From the NCBI GenBank assembly GCA_963777625.1, contig CAVZRO010000037.1, positions 1 through 64,000 of the forward strand: a stretch of DNA of 64,000 nt. Reading direction: 5' to 3'. Of this stretch, positions 8,333 through 16,570 are shown in pieces; position 1 is the stretch's first letter, and each line of letters opens with the position of its first letter. Position numbers and translations under genes: made by a program. A model generated the notes under the pieces. The model was not told the DNA's origin. It searched no databases and saw nothing but the letters and a program-made list of their open reading frames with translations. Source of the DNA: DATDIC01 sp963777625. GTDB lineage: Bacteria; Pseudomonadota; Alphaproteobacteria; Acetobacterales; Acetobacteraceae.

Positions 8333-9385
8333 TCAGATCGCAACGCGAAGTCGCGGCTGACGGGTGTGGCACAGCTCCGCATACACGTCCAGGTAATCGG
8401 CCGCCATGCGCGACGCGGTGAACCGCTCCTCGAAGCGCTGGCGGATACGGGGGCGCGGCAGCTCGGCGGCAAAGGCAACCGCTGCTACAGCCTCCTGCTC
8501 GGTTTCCACGATGTAGCCGGTGAGGCCGGGCTCGATCACCTCGCGCACGGAGCCCCGATTAAGGGCGATCGTCGGTGTTCCGCAGGCCATCGCCTCGATC
8601 ATCACCAGTCCGAACGGTTCCGGCCAATCGATCGGCATCAGCAACGCGATGGCGCCGCTGAGGAAGTCGGACTTATCGGCATCACCGATCTCGCCGATAA
8701 GCTCCACGTGACGTCCGTCGATCATCGGACGGATCTTCTCGCGGAAATAGGCTTCGTCCACGCGATCGACCTTGGCCGCGATCTTCAGCGGGATGCCGGC
8801 GCGCCGGGCGATCCGGATGGCCTTGTCCGGACATTTTTCCGGGGCAATGCGACCGAGGAAGGCCAGGTAACCCGGCTTGACCGGCTGCGGCCGCAACAGG
8901 TTCGCCGGCAATCCGTGATGCACGGTGCGAATGAAGTTTGCCCGCGGCAGCGGCCGGCGCTGTGAATCGGAAATCGATACCAGGGGGACGCGAGGAAACT
9001 GGTCATACAGCGGCACGATCTCAGGAAGATCCAGCCGCCCGTGCAAAGTCGTGACGAACGGCGTCTGTTGCCGTGAAAACAAGGAAAACGGCCAGTAGTC
9101 CAAATGAAAATGGAGTACATCGAAATCCGCGACGTGCCGGTACACCGTCTCCAGCAGCAACGTCTGCGGCGCCCCAGGATCGCGGAGATCGGCGTCGAAG
9201 CGCAGTGCGTTGGGCCACACCGCTTCAAGATTTGCCGCGGTGACCGAATTGCCGCTGGCGAATAAGGTTACGTCATGGCCCAGCCGCACCAGCTCTTCGG
9301 TGAGGAACGAGACGACCCGCTCGGTGCCGCCATAAAGCCGCGGCGGCACGGATTCGGTCAGAGGGGCGATCTGGGCTATGCGCAT
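8333..9385 (-). CDS. Glycosyltransferase family 4
   Basis: This is a 350-residue GT-B glycosyltransferase. The N-terminus MRIAQIAPLTESVPPRLYGG carries the acceptor-domain glycine loop. The C-terminal half has the GT4 donor-binding region (YLAFLGRIAPEK, then EPFGLVMIEAMACGTPTIAL with the E-x7-E signature). The start at 9385 is chosen from family alignment and a GGA-containing site just upstream, although the frame stays open further. It is divergent from otsA across 120 bp, an arrangement suggesting shared control. The sugar and acceptor are unknown. Confidence 0.88.
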   Translation of the reverse strand: MRIAQIAPLTESVPPRLYGGTERVVSFLTEELVRLGHDVTLFASGNSVTAANLEAVWPNALRFDADLRDPGAPQTLLLETVYRHVADFDVLHFHLDYWPFSLFSRQQTPFVTTLHGRLDLPEIVPLYDQFPRVPLVSISDSQRRPLPRANFIRTVHHGLPANLLRPQPVKPGYLAFLGRIAPEKCPDKAIRIARRAGIPLKIAAKVDRVDEAYFREKIRPMIDGRHVELIGEIGDADKSDFLSGAIALLMPIDWPEPFGLVMIEAMACGTPTIALNRGSVREVIEPGLTGYIVETEQEAVAAVAFAAELPRPRIRQRFEERFTASRMAADYLDVYAELCHTRQPRLRVAI

Positions 9386-9505
9386 GTGATCCAATCTTTC
9401 CAGCATTCCGGGAGTGCCATGGCACCCTAGAACGCCGGCTATCAGGTTTTTTTGCGGCTGACTGAGCCCGAAATTCGCCAAATATGCAGAGTGGGATGGG
9501 ATGCC

Positions 9506-10948
9506 ATGACGCGTCTGGTGGTCGTTTCCAACCGGGTTCCGCTGCCATCCGAACGTGGTCCGCGGGCAGGGGGGCTCGCGGTCGCGGTGGCTGATGCGTT
9601 GCGTCCGGGCTCGCTCTGGTTCGGCTGGAGCGGCAAGCGTGCCGCCCGTACCACCTCGCAGCCGGAGCTGCAGGAAGCCGGTGGCACCACCTATGCGACG
9701 ATCGACCTGTCCGAAACGGACTACCGGCTGTTCTACGCTGGATTTTCCAACGGAGTGTTGTGGCCGCTGCTGCACTACCGGCTCGGACTGCTGCGCTATC
9801 GCACCGAGGAATATCATGGCTACCGCGCGGTGAACCGCTGCTTCGCGGCCTCTATCGCGCCGTTGCTGCGGCCGGACGATCTGATCTGGGTGCACGACTA
9901 TCACCTGATCCCGCTCGGCGAGGAACTGCGGCGTCTGGGCGTGAACAACCGGATCGGCTTCTTCCTGCACGTTCCCTTCGTTCCGCCGGAACTCATCCGC
10001 GCCTTGCCGCATGCCGAGGATATGCTGAGTGCGTTCGGCGCCTATGACGTGGCGGGATTCCACACCCGCGGTTACTGTGCCGCATTCCTTGCATGCATGC
10101 GTGAACTGTTGGGCCGCGTTCCCGACCGCAGCGGTCGTATCGCGTGCGATGGTCGCTGGCTGCAGCCGATCGTGGATCCCGTGGGCATCGACGCGGAGGG
10201 ATTTGCCGCTGTCGCCCGCACCTCCGTGCGCGGTGCGGAGGCCAAGCGCATGCAGGCCAGCCTGGCCGGGCGCGTGCTGGCGATCGGCGTCGATCGGCTG
10301 GATTACTCGAAGGGCCTGGTGCATAAATTCGAAGCGTTCGTCCGCCTGCTGGCGCGCCATCCCGAACATCGACGCAAGGTCAGCCTGCTGCAGATCGCGC
10401 CGCGTTCGCGTGAAGATCTTGGCGCGTACCAGTCGTTGCGGCAGGAACTCGACCGTGTCGTCGGCGATACCAATGGGCAGTTTTCCGAGTTCGACTGGGT
10501 GCCGCTGCGCTACATGACACGTGCGGTGGGGCGGCGGACCTTGGCGGGATTTTACCGGATCGCCCGCTTGGCAGTCGTGACGCCGCTGCGCGATGGCATG
10601 AACCTGGTCGCCAGAGAGTTCATCGCCGCACAGAATCCGGAAGACCCCGGCGTGCTGGTGCTGTCACATTTTGCTGGAGCCGCCGACGAGCTCAAGGATG
10701 CGCTGCTGGTAAATCCATTCGATGCGGACGAGATCGCCGAGGCGATGCATTCCGCGCTGGTCATGAGCATCCATGAGCGCCGGCAGCGCTTCCAGTCCCT
10801 GCGGGCGTGCGTGTGGGAGAGCACGGCCACCCGGTATTGCGAAGCATTCCTGTCGCATCTGGCACCACCATCGGTCGGTCGAGCCAGGCGTCGGGTCGCC
10901 GCCGCACCGGCCGACCTGACAACGCAGCTTGCCACGACCGAACCGTAA
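9506..10948 (+). CDS. otsA: Trehalose-6-phosphate synthase
   Basis: This is a 480-residue GT20 enzyme that makes trehalose 6-phosphate from UDP-glucose and glucose 6-phosphate, a step in osmoprotectant synthesis. Family motifs seen are RLVVVSNRVPLP at the N-terminus, DLIWVHDYHLIPL, the sugar-phosphate region IGVDRLDYSKGL, and LRDGMNLVAREFIAAQ near the C-terminus. The start at 9506 follows GGGATGGG and fits the family; the frame is open upstream to 9452. No otsB phosphatase is adjacent, so dephosphorylation must be encoded elsewhere. The promoter must lie in 9386-9505. Confidence 0.93.
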   Translation: MTRLVVVSNRVPLPSERGPRAGGLAVAVADALRPGSLWFGWSGKRAARTTSQPELQEAGGTTYATIDLSETDYRLFYAGFSNGVLWPLLHYRLGLLRYRTEEYHGYRAVNRCFAASIAPLLRPDDLIWVHDYHLIPLGEELRRLGVNNRIGFFLHVPFVPPELIRALPHAEDMLSAFGAYDVAGFHTRGYCAAFLACMRELLGRVPDRSGRIACDGRWLQPIVDPVGIDAEGFAAVARTSVRGAEAKRMQASLAGRVLAIGVDRLDYSKGLVHKFEAFVRLLARHPEHRRKVSLLQIAPRSREDLGAYQSLRQELDRVVGDTNGQFSEFDWVPLRYMTRAVGRRTLAGFYRIARLAVVTPLRDGMNLVAREFIAAQNPEDPGVLVLSHFAGAADELKDALLVNPFDADEIAEAMHSALVMSIHERRQRFQSLRACVWESTATRYCEAFLSHLAPPSVGRARRRVAAAPADLTTQLATTEP

Positions 10949-11016
10949 CGGCGCTGGTTGCTGCCGCCGTCCGGTCGCGCCTATCCTCGGCTGCTGCAAC
11001 CGCTCATGGATCGACA

Positions 11017-11856
11017 ATGCGAGATTTGCCGGTACCGACGCTGGATCACGTTGTCGTGAATGTACGCGACCGGCTCGACGAGGCACACGAGACATATCGC
11101 CGCCTCGGTTTCACCATGACGCCGCGCGGCCACCACACGCTCGGCTCGATGAACCATCTGGCGATTTTCGGAACCGAATATCTGGAGCTTATCGCCGCCA
11201 GGCCCGGCGATACCGGGCGGCCGGAAATTATGCAGTCTCCCATCGGATTGAACGGCCTGGTGTTCGGCACCGAGGACTCCGATGCGGTGTATGCGGCACT
11301 CGACGCAGCCGGCATCGCCGCCGAGCCGCCATTGCAATTTTCCCGCCCCGTCGCGCTGACCTCCGGTGCGCGGGACGCGACCTTCCGCACCGTGCGCCTG
11401 AAGCCTGGCGTCATCGACGCCGGGCGGGTCTATTTCTGCCATCATTTCACCCGCGATCTGGTCTGGCGCGACGAGTGGCGGCATCATGCAAACGGCGTCG
11501 TCGGTGTGATCCGTGCCGTCATCGCCGCGACCGATCCAGCGGCGCTCGGCGCGGTATTTGCCCGCATGTTCGGTCAGGCAGCGGTAACGCCACTGCCAGA
11601 CGGATGCTCCCTCGTTGTGGGTCTGTCCCGGTTTGACGTCATGACGCCGGCGGCTCTGCGCACCCACTTCGGCGACGCAGCGCCGGATGATGAAGGCCGC
11701 CAGCAGTTCATGGCGGCGTTGACGTTGCGCACGCGATCCCTGGCTGCCGCGAAGGCGGTCTTGCAGGCCGGCAACATCCCCGTCCGCCACTCAGAGGACC
11801 GATTGGTGGTGCCGGCAACCGCCGCATTCGGCGTGACGCTCGAATTCCGCGCATGA
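11017..11856 (+). CDS. VOC/glyoxalase-like domain protein
   Basis: This 279-residue protein begins MRDLPVPTLDHVVVNVRD, the typical opening of the Glyoxalase_3-like (VOC) family. The fold signals THLG-like GHHTLGSMNHLAIFGTEYLELIA and a second half ending AFGVTLEFRA are visible. Such proteins are metal-binding or metal-free relatives of glyoxalase I and extradiol dioxygenase, with mostly unknown substrates. The start at 11017 is chosen because the homologous region begins there. It lies 70 bp after otsA in the same direction and may be co-transcribed. Confidence 0.8.
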   Translation: MRDLPVPTLDHVVVNVRDRLDEAHETYRRLGFTMTPRGHHTLGSMNHLAIFGTEYLELIAARPGDTGRPEIMQSPIGLNGLVFGTEDSDAVYAALDAAGIAAEPPLQFSRPVALTSGARDATFRTVRLKPGVIDAGRVYFCHHFTRDLVWRDEWRHHANGVVGVIRAVIAATDPAALGAVFARMFGQAAVTPLPDGCSLVVGLSRFDVMTPAALRTHFGDAAPDDEGRQQFMAALTLRTRSLAAAKAVLQAGNIPVRHSEDRLVVPATAAFGVTLEFRA

Positions 11857-11915
11857 GGCAACTCGAAAATCGATCCCGGAGAGGTCTAGCGGTGGATCGT
11901 CTCCGCAAACCCGCG

Positions 11916-12659
11916 CTACCCACGAGTCCCTACGGCGGCAATCGCGATCGGACGCGCGCGATAGAACTCCAGCCCGCGGCCGCGCGCGGCGAATCCACCG
12001 CCAGTGCCGGTCGCGGAGACTCCCGCCTGCGCTATGTGGGGTGACAGACCACCGGGCCGAACGATCGCGAATGGCGGCGTGACGGTCGGATTCCAGCCGG
12101 CCGCCGGCACAGCGCCATCCGCGCCGCCCCAGGCCGTCATCACCTTGCGACGGTAATCATCCGCGAGCCCCGGCGTGGCCGAATGGTACTGTGCCGCCGC
12201 ATCCGCCCAATTATTGGTCTGGGCAAACAGCCGGCGCAGGAAACCCGCCGCATAATCGGCGTTGGCCACCGGGTCGAATGCCTGATCGAGGCTGGCGAAG
12301 GCATCCGGGTGATGCATCAGGTTCACCTGCATGCAGCCCACATCGATCGACTGGACACCCTGGGCCTGCAAGGCGCGGACCGCGGCGACCGCCTCCGCTT
12401 TGCTGTCGAAGAACCGCCCCTGGCCTTCGGCATTGATCGTCCAGGGCCAGGGCAGCACCTCGCCGGAGGAATCCGGGCGGCCGCTTTCCACCCGCCCGAT
12501 GGCCGCCAGCAGGCGAGGGGGTATGGCGTGCGCCTGCTCCGCCGCCGCGATCGCTTGCGGACACAGCAACCGAGCCGACGGACTGGGCAGGCCGCCGTCC
12601 GCAAAGGCTGGCCCGCCGGTCCCGGCAAGCAGCAAGCCGAGCAGGAAAAATCCGCGCAT
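11916..12659 (-). CDS. Secreted lytic transglycosylase (SLT domain)
   Basis: This 247-residue protein has an N-terminal signal peptide (MRGFFLLGLLLAGTGGPAFA). An SLT lysozyme-like domain follows: catalytic E58 in AAIGRVESGR, then VGCMQVNLMHHP, DPVANADYAAGFLRRLF and YHSATPGLADDYRRKV. It should cleave peptidoglycan glycan strands in the periplasm. Proteins of this size are often housekeeping or secretion-system-associated transglycosylases, but no secretion genes are near. It is divergent from the small-RNA-like locus at 12765. Confidence 0.88.
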   Translation of the reverse strand: MRGFFLLGLLLAGTGGPAFADGGLPSPSARLLCPQAIAAAEQAHAIPPRLLAAIGRVESGRPDSSGEVLPWPWTINAEGQGRFFDSKAEAVAAVRALQAQGVQSIDVGCMQVNLMHHPDAFASLDQAFDPVANADYAAGFLRRLFAQTNNWADAAAQYHSATPGLADDYRRKVMTAWGGADGAVPAAGWNPTVTPPFAIVRPGGLSPHIAQAGVSATGTGGGFAARGRGLEFYRARPIAIAAVGTRG

Positions 12660-12736
12660 CGACCGTGATTTACCGGAGGTTCCTTAGCAAGACGTTGATG
12701 CCCACAGTCCGGCGATGCTGCATCGCAAAAAAGAAC

Positions 12737-12764
12737 TTGACGCGGGAGCCGGAAGCCTTACGTT
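12737..12764 (+). promoter_or_regulatory. Possible promoter of the small-RNA-like locus 1
   Basis: TTGACG (12737-12742) is a good -35 element. A weak -10-like TACGTT follows after 16 bp at 12759-12764. It sits immediately before the conserved small-RNA-like segment, in an otherwise non-coding gap. Confidence 0.35.
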
Positions 12765-12858
12765 GTGCATCGCAGCAATGCGGCTTCGGTCGCGCTGTCT
12801 GCTTTCTTGGACGTTTCCTCCCTAAACTTGGCGGGGCCAAAAGCCCCGCCATTTTTTT
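12765..12858 (+). ncRNA. Small-RNA-like locus 1 (CUCCC motif plus terminator)
   Basis: This non-coding stretch of about 90 nt starts GTGCATCG and ends in a strong intrinsic terminator. Its segment 12810-12834 is identical, over 25 nt, to 18851-18875, which is also followed directly by a terminator hairpin of different sequence. The shared segment contains TTTCCTCCCTAAACTTGG, whose CCTCCC can pair with Shine-Dalgarno sites. Conservation of the segment while the hairpin stem changes suggests a trans-acting small RNA, but no named family was recognised. Confidence 0.5.
12830..12858 (+). terminator. Intrinsic terminator of small-RNA-like locus 1
   Basis: The stem GGCGGGGC/GCCCCGCC with loop CAAAA is followed by A and seven T residues. 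It is a textbook rho-independent terminator on the plus strand. Confidence 0.85.
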
Positions 12859-12894
12859 GCTCTCGCGCAGCTCACCCCCGCGTCGTCCGCGCAC

Positions 12895-13022
12895 CCCTCC
12901 CGCCGTCCCCGCACCCCTCCCATAATCCCCGCGCCCTTCCGTCATTCGCGCGAAAGCGGGAATCCATCTCCCACCCAGCGGCTACCTGCCTCCGCCGGCA
13001 CGACGAACAGAGCCACGCGTCA
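12895..13022. repeat. Composite REP-like repeat, copy 1
   Basis: C-rich CCCCGCACCCCTCCC-like units lead into CGTCATTCGCGCGAAAGCGG GAATCC, the palindromic core of the dispersed repeat described in the findings, followed by a degenerate tail. The rest of the gap before 13108 holds only the ribosome site of the next gene. Confidence 0.6.
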
Positions 13023-13107
13023 TGAAGCGATCATGCGCCAAGCACGCAGACGACTTGCCGTCGCCGCCCCAATCGGCTCCGATGAACGATCACCCGAGGG
13101 AGCCGAC

Positions 13108-13419
13108 ATGATCCACGTACTGGCCATCATCACCGCCAAACCCGGAATGCGTGAGCAGATTCTGGAGGCATTCCGCGCCAACGTGCCGGCGGTCCATGCC
13201 GAACAGGGCTGCATCGAATACGGCCCGGCGGTCGATGCGGAGGGTGTGGGCGCGATCCAGACGAAGCTGGGCCCGAATACGTTCGTGGTGGTGGAAAAAT
13301 GGGACAGCCTGGAGGCGCTAAAGGCCCACGGGGCGGCCCCGCACATGGCGGCTTACGGCGCGAAGGTCAGGGACCTGATCGCCAGCCGGGTGATCCACGT
13401 GCTGTCGCCGGCCGGATAG
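13108..13419 (+). CDS. Antibiotic biosynthesis monooxygenase-type (ABM/YgiN-like) protein
   Basis: This 103-residue single-domain protein begins MIHVLAIITAKPGMREQILE, a typical ABM dimeric alpha+beta barrel opening. It continues with GCIEYGPAVD and NTFVVVEKWDSLEALKAH. Relatives are cofactor-free quinol monooxygenases or small stress enzymes. The start at 13108 is chosen because a GAGGGAG ribosome site lies about 6 bp upstream. No partner gene is adjacent. Confidence 0.85.
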   Translation: MIHVLAIITAKPGMREQILEAFRANVPAVHAEQGCIEYGPAVDAEGVGAIQTKLGPNTFVVVEKWDSLEALKAHGAAPHMAAYGAKVRDLIASRVIHVLSPAG

Positions 13420-13447
13420 GCGAGCAATACGGCGTTACCACCCCCAA

Positions 13448-14414
13448 TCAGATCACCTGATTGCGGAGCGTTTCCTCGCTGCGCCACAGCCGTTCCATAT
13501 TGTCCAGCAGGATATCGATGACGTTGTCCTCATAGCGCCTTGTTTCTCCGGCGGTATGCGGGGTGATCAGCACGTTCGGCATGGTCCAGAGCGGTGACGC
13601 TTCCGGCAGTGGTTCCTCCACGGTCGCGTCCAGCGCGGCGCTGGCGAGCTGGCCGGCTTTCAGCGCTGCGATCAGCGCCGGCTCGTCCACGCAGCGGCCG
13701 CGGGCGACATTCACCAGGCTGGCCGAGGGCCGCATGCGCGCGAGCGTGGCTGCGTTGATCAACCGCTCGGTTTCCGGCGTCAGCGGACAGGTCAAGGCGA
13801 CATAATCCGCCTGCGGCAGCAGGTCCGGAAGATCCTGCGTCGCATGCACCGAGTTCGGCATCGCCACCGTTGCCGGGGTTCCGCCTTGTGGCGATCACGC
13901 GCATGCCGAACGCCCTGGCAAGCTGCGCCAACGTGCTGCCGATGCGGCCGAGGCCGACGATCAGCAGCGTTTTGCCCCCGAGTTCGTCCTCGCGCCGGCT
14001 CAGGTCGCTGATCATGCCACGCCAGACGCGCTTTGCCTGATTGTCGCGCGCCTCCGGCAGATGACGGGCGAGCGCCAGGATCAGCGCCATCGCGTGCTGG
14101 GCGACCGCATTGGCGTTCACGCCAGCGGCGCTCGCCAGCCGGATGCCGCGGGCGGCCAGTTTTTCTCGGTCGTACTGATCGATGCCGGCGCTGATCGATT
14201 GAATGAAGCGCAGGCGTTCCGCCCGCTCAAGCAGCTCGTTGCGCCACATCATGGAGACGCTGACGATATGGGCCTCGGCAACGCGGGCCCGCAACTCGTC
14301 GAACGTGCGCACCTCGAAGCAGCGTATGCCGGTGCCGCGCGCGTCGAAACACGCCTGCATCTGATAAGCGACGTGCGCGAAGCAGATGGTCAACTGGTCT
14401 TTGGGGGGCAGCAT
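13448..14414 (-). pseudogene. D-2-hydroxyacid dehydrogenase with one frameshift
   Basis: The N-terminal 190 residues (from 14414) and C-terminal 139 residues (to 13448) lie in different frames. Together they make a full NAD-dependent D-2-hydroxyacid dehydrogenase. Visible are the nucleotide loop GLGRIGSTLAQLARAFGMRV, the catalytic region VNVARGRCVDE, DATVEEPLP and the histidine in LITPHTAGE. The break is one extra base at the C-run read from GGGG at 13875-13878, just after VIATRRNP. It is either a sequencing error or a very recent pseudogene, because both halves are well preserved. The substrate is unknown. Confidence 0.8.
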
Positions 14415-14503
14415 TGCGAATGTCCCGATCGGATGCAGTGGGCCGCGGATCGTGGTCCGGCAGGGCGTGCGGCGTCAATCAGGGCAAAGCGAAGGCAAGC
14501 CCA

Positions 14504-14526
14504 GGGCAGCGCCCCGGGCGCTGCCC
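14504..14526. repeat. GC-rich intergenic hairpin
   Basis: GGGCAGCGCC-CCG-GGCGCTGCCC forms a perfect 10-bp stem with a 3-nt loop. It lies just downstream of ybaK on the minus strand and upstream of the dehydrogenase. It lacks a T-run, so it may be a processing or pause site. Similar GGGGCAGCGCCCC words recur near 54600 and 55340. Confidence 0.5.
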
Positions 14527-14532
14527 CGAACC

Positions 14533-15021
14533 TTACCCTGCCTGCCGTATGCAGGCGATCGTGGCCCCGGTGATGCGCTGCAGGTCACCGGCCGTGGTGC
14601 GGAACACGTGGCTTGGCGAGCCGGCGGCGGCCCAGACCGGGTCCAGCGCCATCAGGTCTTCGTCCAGCAACAGCAGAGGCGGCGTCAAATGCCCGACCGG
14701 TGCAACGCCGCCGATGGCGAAGCCGGTCACCGCGCGCACCCAGTCGGCGTCTGCGCGCGCCAGCCGGACCTGCAGCGCGACTTCCGCGCGCGCCCGATCC
14801 ACGCGATTGGCGCCTGAGGTGATGATCACGGCCGGCCGATCCCCGGCACGGAACACGATCGATTTGGCGATCTGCGCAACGGTGCAGCCGACCGCGGCGG
14901 CGGCATCGGCGGCAGTGCGGGTGCCGGCGGGGAACACGGTGATCGTATCCGGGTGATCGGCTGCCCGCAGTGCCGCGCGCACCCGCTCCACCGAGCCGCC
15001 TGAGCTATCCGTTTGTCCCAT
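14533..15021 (-). CDS. YbaK/EbsC-family aminoacyl-tRNA deacylase
   Basis: This 162-residue protein has the YbaK/EbsC fold: AAAVGCTVAQIAKSIVFRAGDRPAVIITSG with the conserved lysine of the I-x-K-S motif, then AVTGFAIGGVAPVGH with the glycine-rich substrate loop. Family members clear mischarged aminoacyl-tRNA (Cys-tRNAPro and others) in the cytoplasm. Its ATG overlaps the ATG of hemW head to head (14-codon-free divergence at 15019-15022), so the two promoters must lie inside the opposite genes. Confidence 0.85.
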   Translation of the reverse strand: MGQTDSSGGSVERVRAALRAADHPDTITVFPAGTRTAADAAAAVGCTVAQIAKSIVFRAGDRPAVIITSGANRVDRARAEVALQVRLARADADWVRAVTGFAIGGVAPVGHLTPPLLLLDEDLMALDPVWAAAGSPSHVFRTTAGDLQRITGATIACIRQAG

Positions 15022-16189
15022 GGATCACTATCTCCCGCCGATGGAGTCGCTCGCGCTTTATATCCACTGGCCGTTCTGCCTGGCCAAGTGCCCCTACTGC
15101 GACTTCAACAGCCATGTGCGCGAACGCATTCCGCAGCAGCGCTTCGCCGCTGCATTGCGGGCCGAGCTAGCCTGGGAAGCGGCACGGCTGGGGCGGCGGC
15201 GGCTGACCTCGATCTTCTTCGGCGGCGGCACGCCGAGCCTGATGCAGCCGGCCACGGTCGCCGCCCTGATCGAGGACGCCGCCCGGCTGTTCGATCCCGC
15301 CGCCGACATCGAGATCACGCTGGAGGCAAATCCGACCAGCGTGGAGGCCGAACGACTCGCCGAATTCCGCTCAGCCGGGGTGAACCGGATTTCGCTCGGG
15401 GTGCAGAGCCTCGATCCGGCTGCGCTGGCGATGCTGGGCCGCCGACATTCCGCGGCGCAGGCGATCGCGGCCCTGGAGATTGCGCGGGGATTGTTTCCGC
15501 GCCTCTCGTTCGACCTGATCTACGCCCGTCCCGGGCAAACCGCGGCGGAATGGCGCAACGAGTTGCGTGCCGCGCTCGCGCTCGCGGCCGATCATCTGTC
15601 GCTCTATCAGCTCACGATCGAGCCCGGCACCGCGTTCGAGGCGCAGTACCGGCGCGGCGAGATCCTGCTGCCGGACGCAGATACCGCGGCGGCGCTCTAT
15701 GAGGCGACCGCGGAGGAAGCGGCGCGCTTTGGATTGCTCGGTTATGAGGTTTCCAACTATGCCATTCCGGACGCCGAAAGCCGGCACAACCTGACCTATT
15801 GGCGCTACGGCGACTATGCGGGAATCGGCCCCGGTGCGCATGGACGCATCATGCTGGATGGCGCCTTGCTGGCAACGCGACGGCATCGAGCCCCGGAAAG
15901 CTGGGCGGAACGAGTCGAGCGCATCGGCCACGGCACGATGCAGCAAACGCCGCTGACCACCAGCGAGCGTGCGCGAGAGATGCTGTTGATGGGCTTGCGG
16001 CTGAGCGAAGGTGTTTCCGACAGCCGCTTCCGTCTGCGCACCGGCATGGACCTCGACCATGCCATCGATCCGGCGATTCTCGACCGAGCAGTTACCGAAA
16101 ATTACCTGGTGCGCACAGTCGATTCTCTGCGTGCCACGGCCGAAGGCCGACTCCGGCTCGACGCCTTGCTGGCATCTCTGCTCCGCTGA
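15020..16189 (+). CDS. hemW: Heme chaperone HemW (radical SAM)
   Basis: This is a 389-residue radical SAM protein, formerly annotated as oxygen-independent coproporphyrinogen oxidase-like. The iron-sulfur motif is C20-x3-C24-x2-C27 (FCLAKCPYCDF), preceded by the HemW-typical YIHWPF. FGGGTPSLM, EANPTS and GVNRISLGVQS follow. Like HemW, it lacks the extra N-terminal region of true HemN, so a heme-delivery role is favoured. ATG 15041 (MESLALYIHWPFC) is an equally plausible start. It is divergent from ybaK with overlapping start codons. Confidence 0.9.
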   Translation: MDHYLPPMESLALYIHWPFCLAKCPYCDFNSHVRERIPQQRFAAALRAELAWEAARLGRRRLTSIFFGGGTPSLMQPATVAALIEDAARLFDPAADIEITLEANPTSVEAERLAEFRSAGVNRISLGVQSLDPAALAMLGRRHSAAQAIAALEIARGLFPRLSFDLIYARPGQTAAEWRNELRAALALAADHLSLYQLTIEPGTAFEAQYRRGEILLPDADTAAALYEATAEEAARFGLLGYEVSNYAIPDAESRHNLTYWRYGDYAGIGPGAHGRIMLDGALLATRRHRAPESWAERVERIGHGTMQQTPLTTSERAREMLLMGLRLSEGVSDSRFRLRTGMDLDHAIDPAILDRAVTENYLVRTVDSLRATAEGRLRLDALLASLLR

Positions 16190-16204
16190 GAGTAATAGCA
16201 ATCG

Positions 16205-16312
16205 CCCTGAACGCAGACCCGTCCCCCGTCATCCCCGTTCCCCGTCATCCCCGTTCCCCGTCATCCCCGTTCCCCGTCATCCCCGTTCCCCGTCATCCCC
16301 GTTCCCCGTCAT
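16205..16312. repeat. Leader and tandem 16-bp repeats of composite repeat, copy 2
   Basis: The sequence GCCCTGAACGCAGACCC leads into five to six head-to-tail copies of CGTCATCCCCGTTCCC. The array ends exactly at the left border of the IS1111-type element and resumes after its right border at 17665, so the element has split the array. Units are directly adjacent, with no spacers. Confidence 0.85.
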
Positions 16313-16570
16313 GTGTGGATGGCCCCCGGCTGGCAAGGGTTTTGTTGCGTGATCTGCGTTGGCGGCCACTTGCGGTCATGTGTCCGGCCTGTTGGCGCGG
16401 TGGTTGACCGCAGGCCCTGATGGGAACCGTGGATCGAGGTCTGATCATTCCCACGGGATCGCGTTGTCCCAAGACGGATGCCAGGTCTCGCTCGATCTGT
16501 CGGTTGACCGACAATGCCATCACGCTGTTTCACCCTCGCAAGCCTTCCGGTCGCGTCTGCGCGGTTGTGT
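16313..16570 (-). ncRNA. Putative seek/bridge RNA region of IS1111 element, copy 1
   Basis: The ~258 bp downstream of the transposase stop contains no gene. In IS1111-type elements this region encodes the guide (seek) RNA. Hairpins are visible (TGTCGGT-TG-ACCGACA at 16497-16512). Two short segments match the integration site: GTCATGTGT at 16375-16383 equals the left junction at 16308-16316, and ATCATTCCCACG at 16444-16455 matches the right flank ATCATTCCCGCG of copy 2 at 11 of 12 positions. The RNA ends are not determined. Confidence 0.55.

Noticed and set aside
9386..10369. N-terminal extension of the GT4 glycosyltransferase to 678 residues
   Set aside because: The extra part is antisense to otsA and non-homologous; the GT4 domain begins at MRIAQIAPL (9385).
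16205..16312. Tandem 16-bp repeats as a possible CRISPR array
   Set aside because: Units are directly adjacent with no spacers of unique sequence, and there are no cas genes. It is a simple tandem repeat inside the composite repeat.
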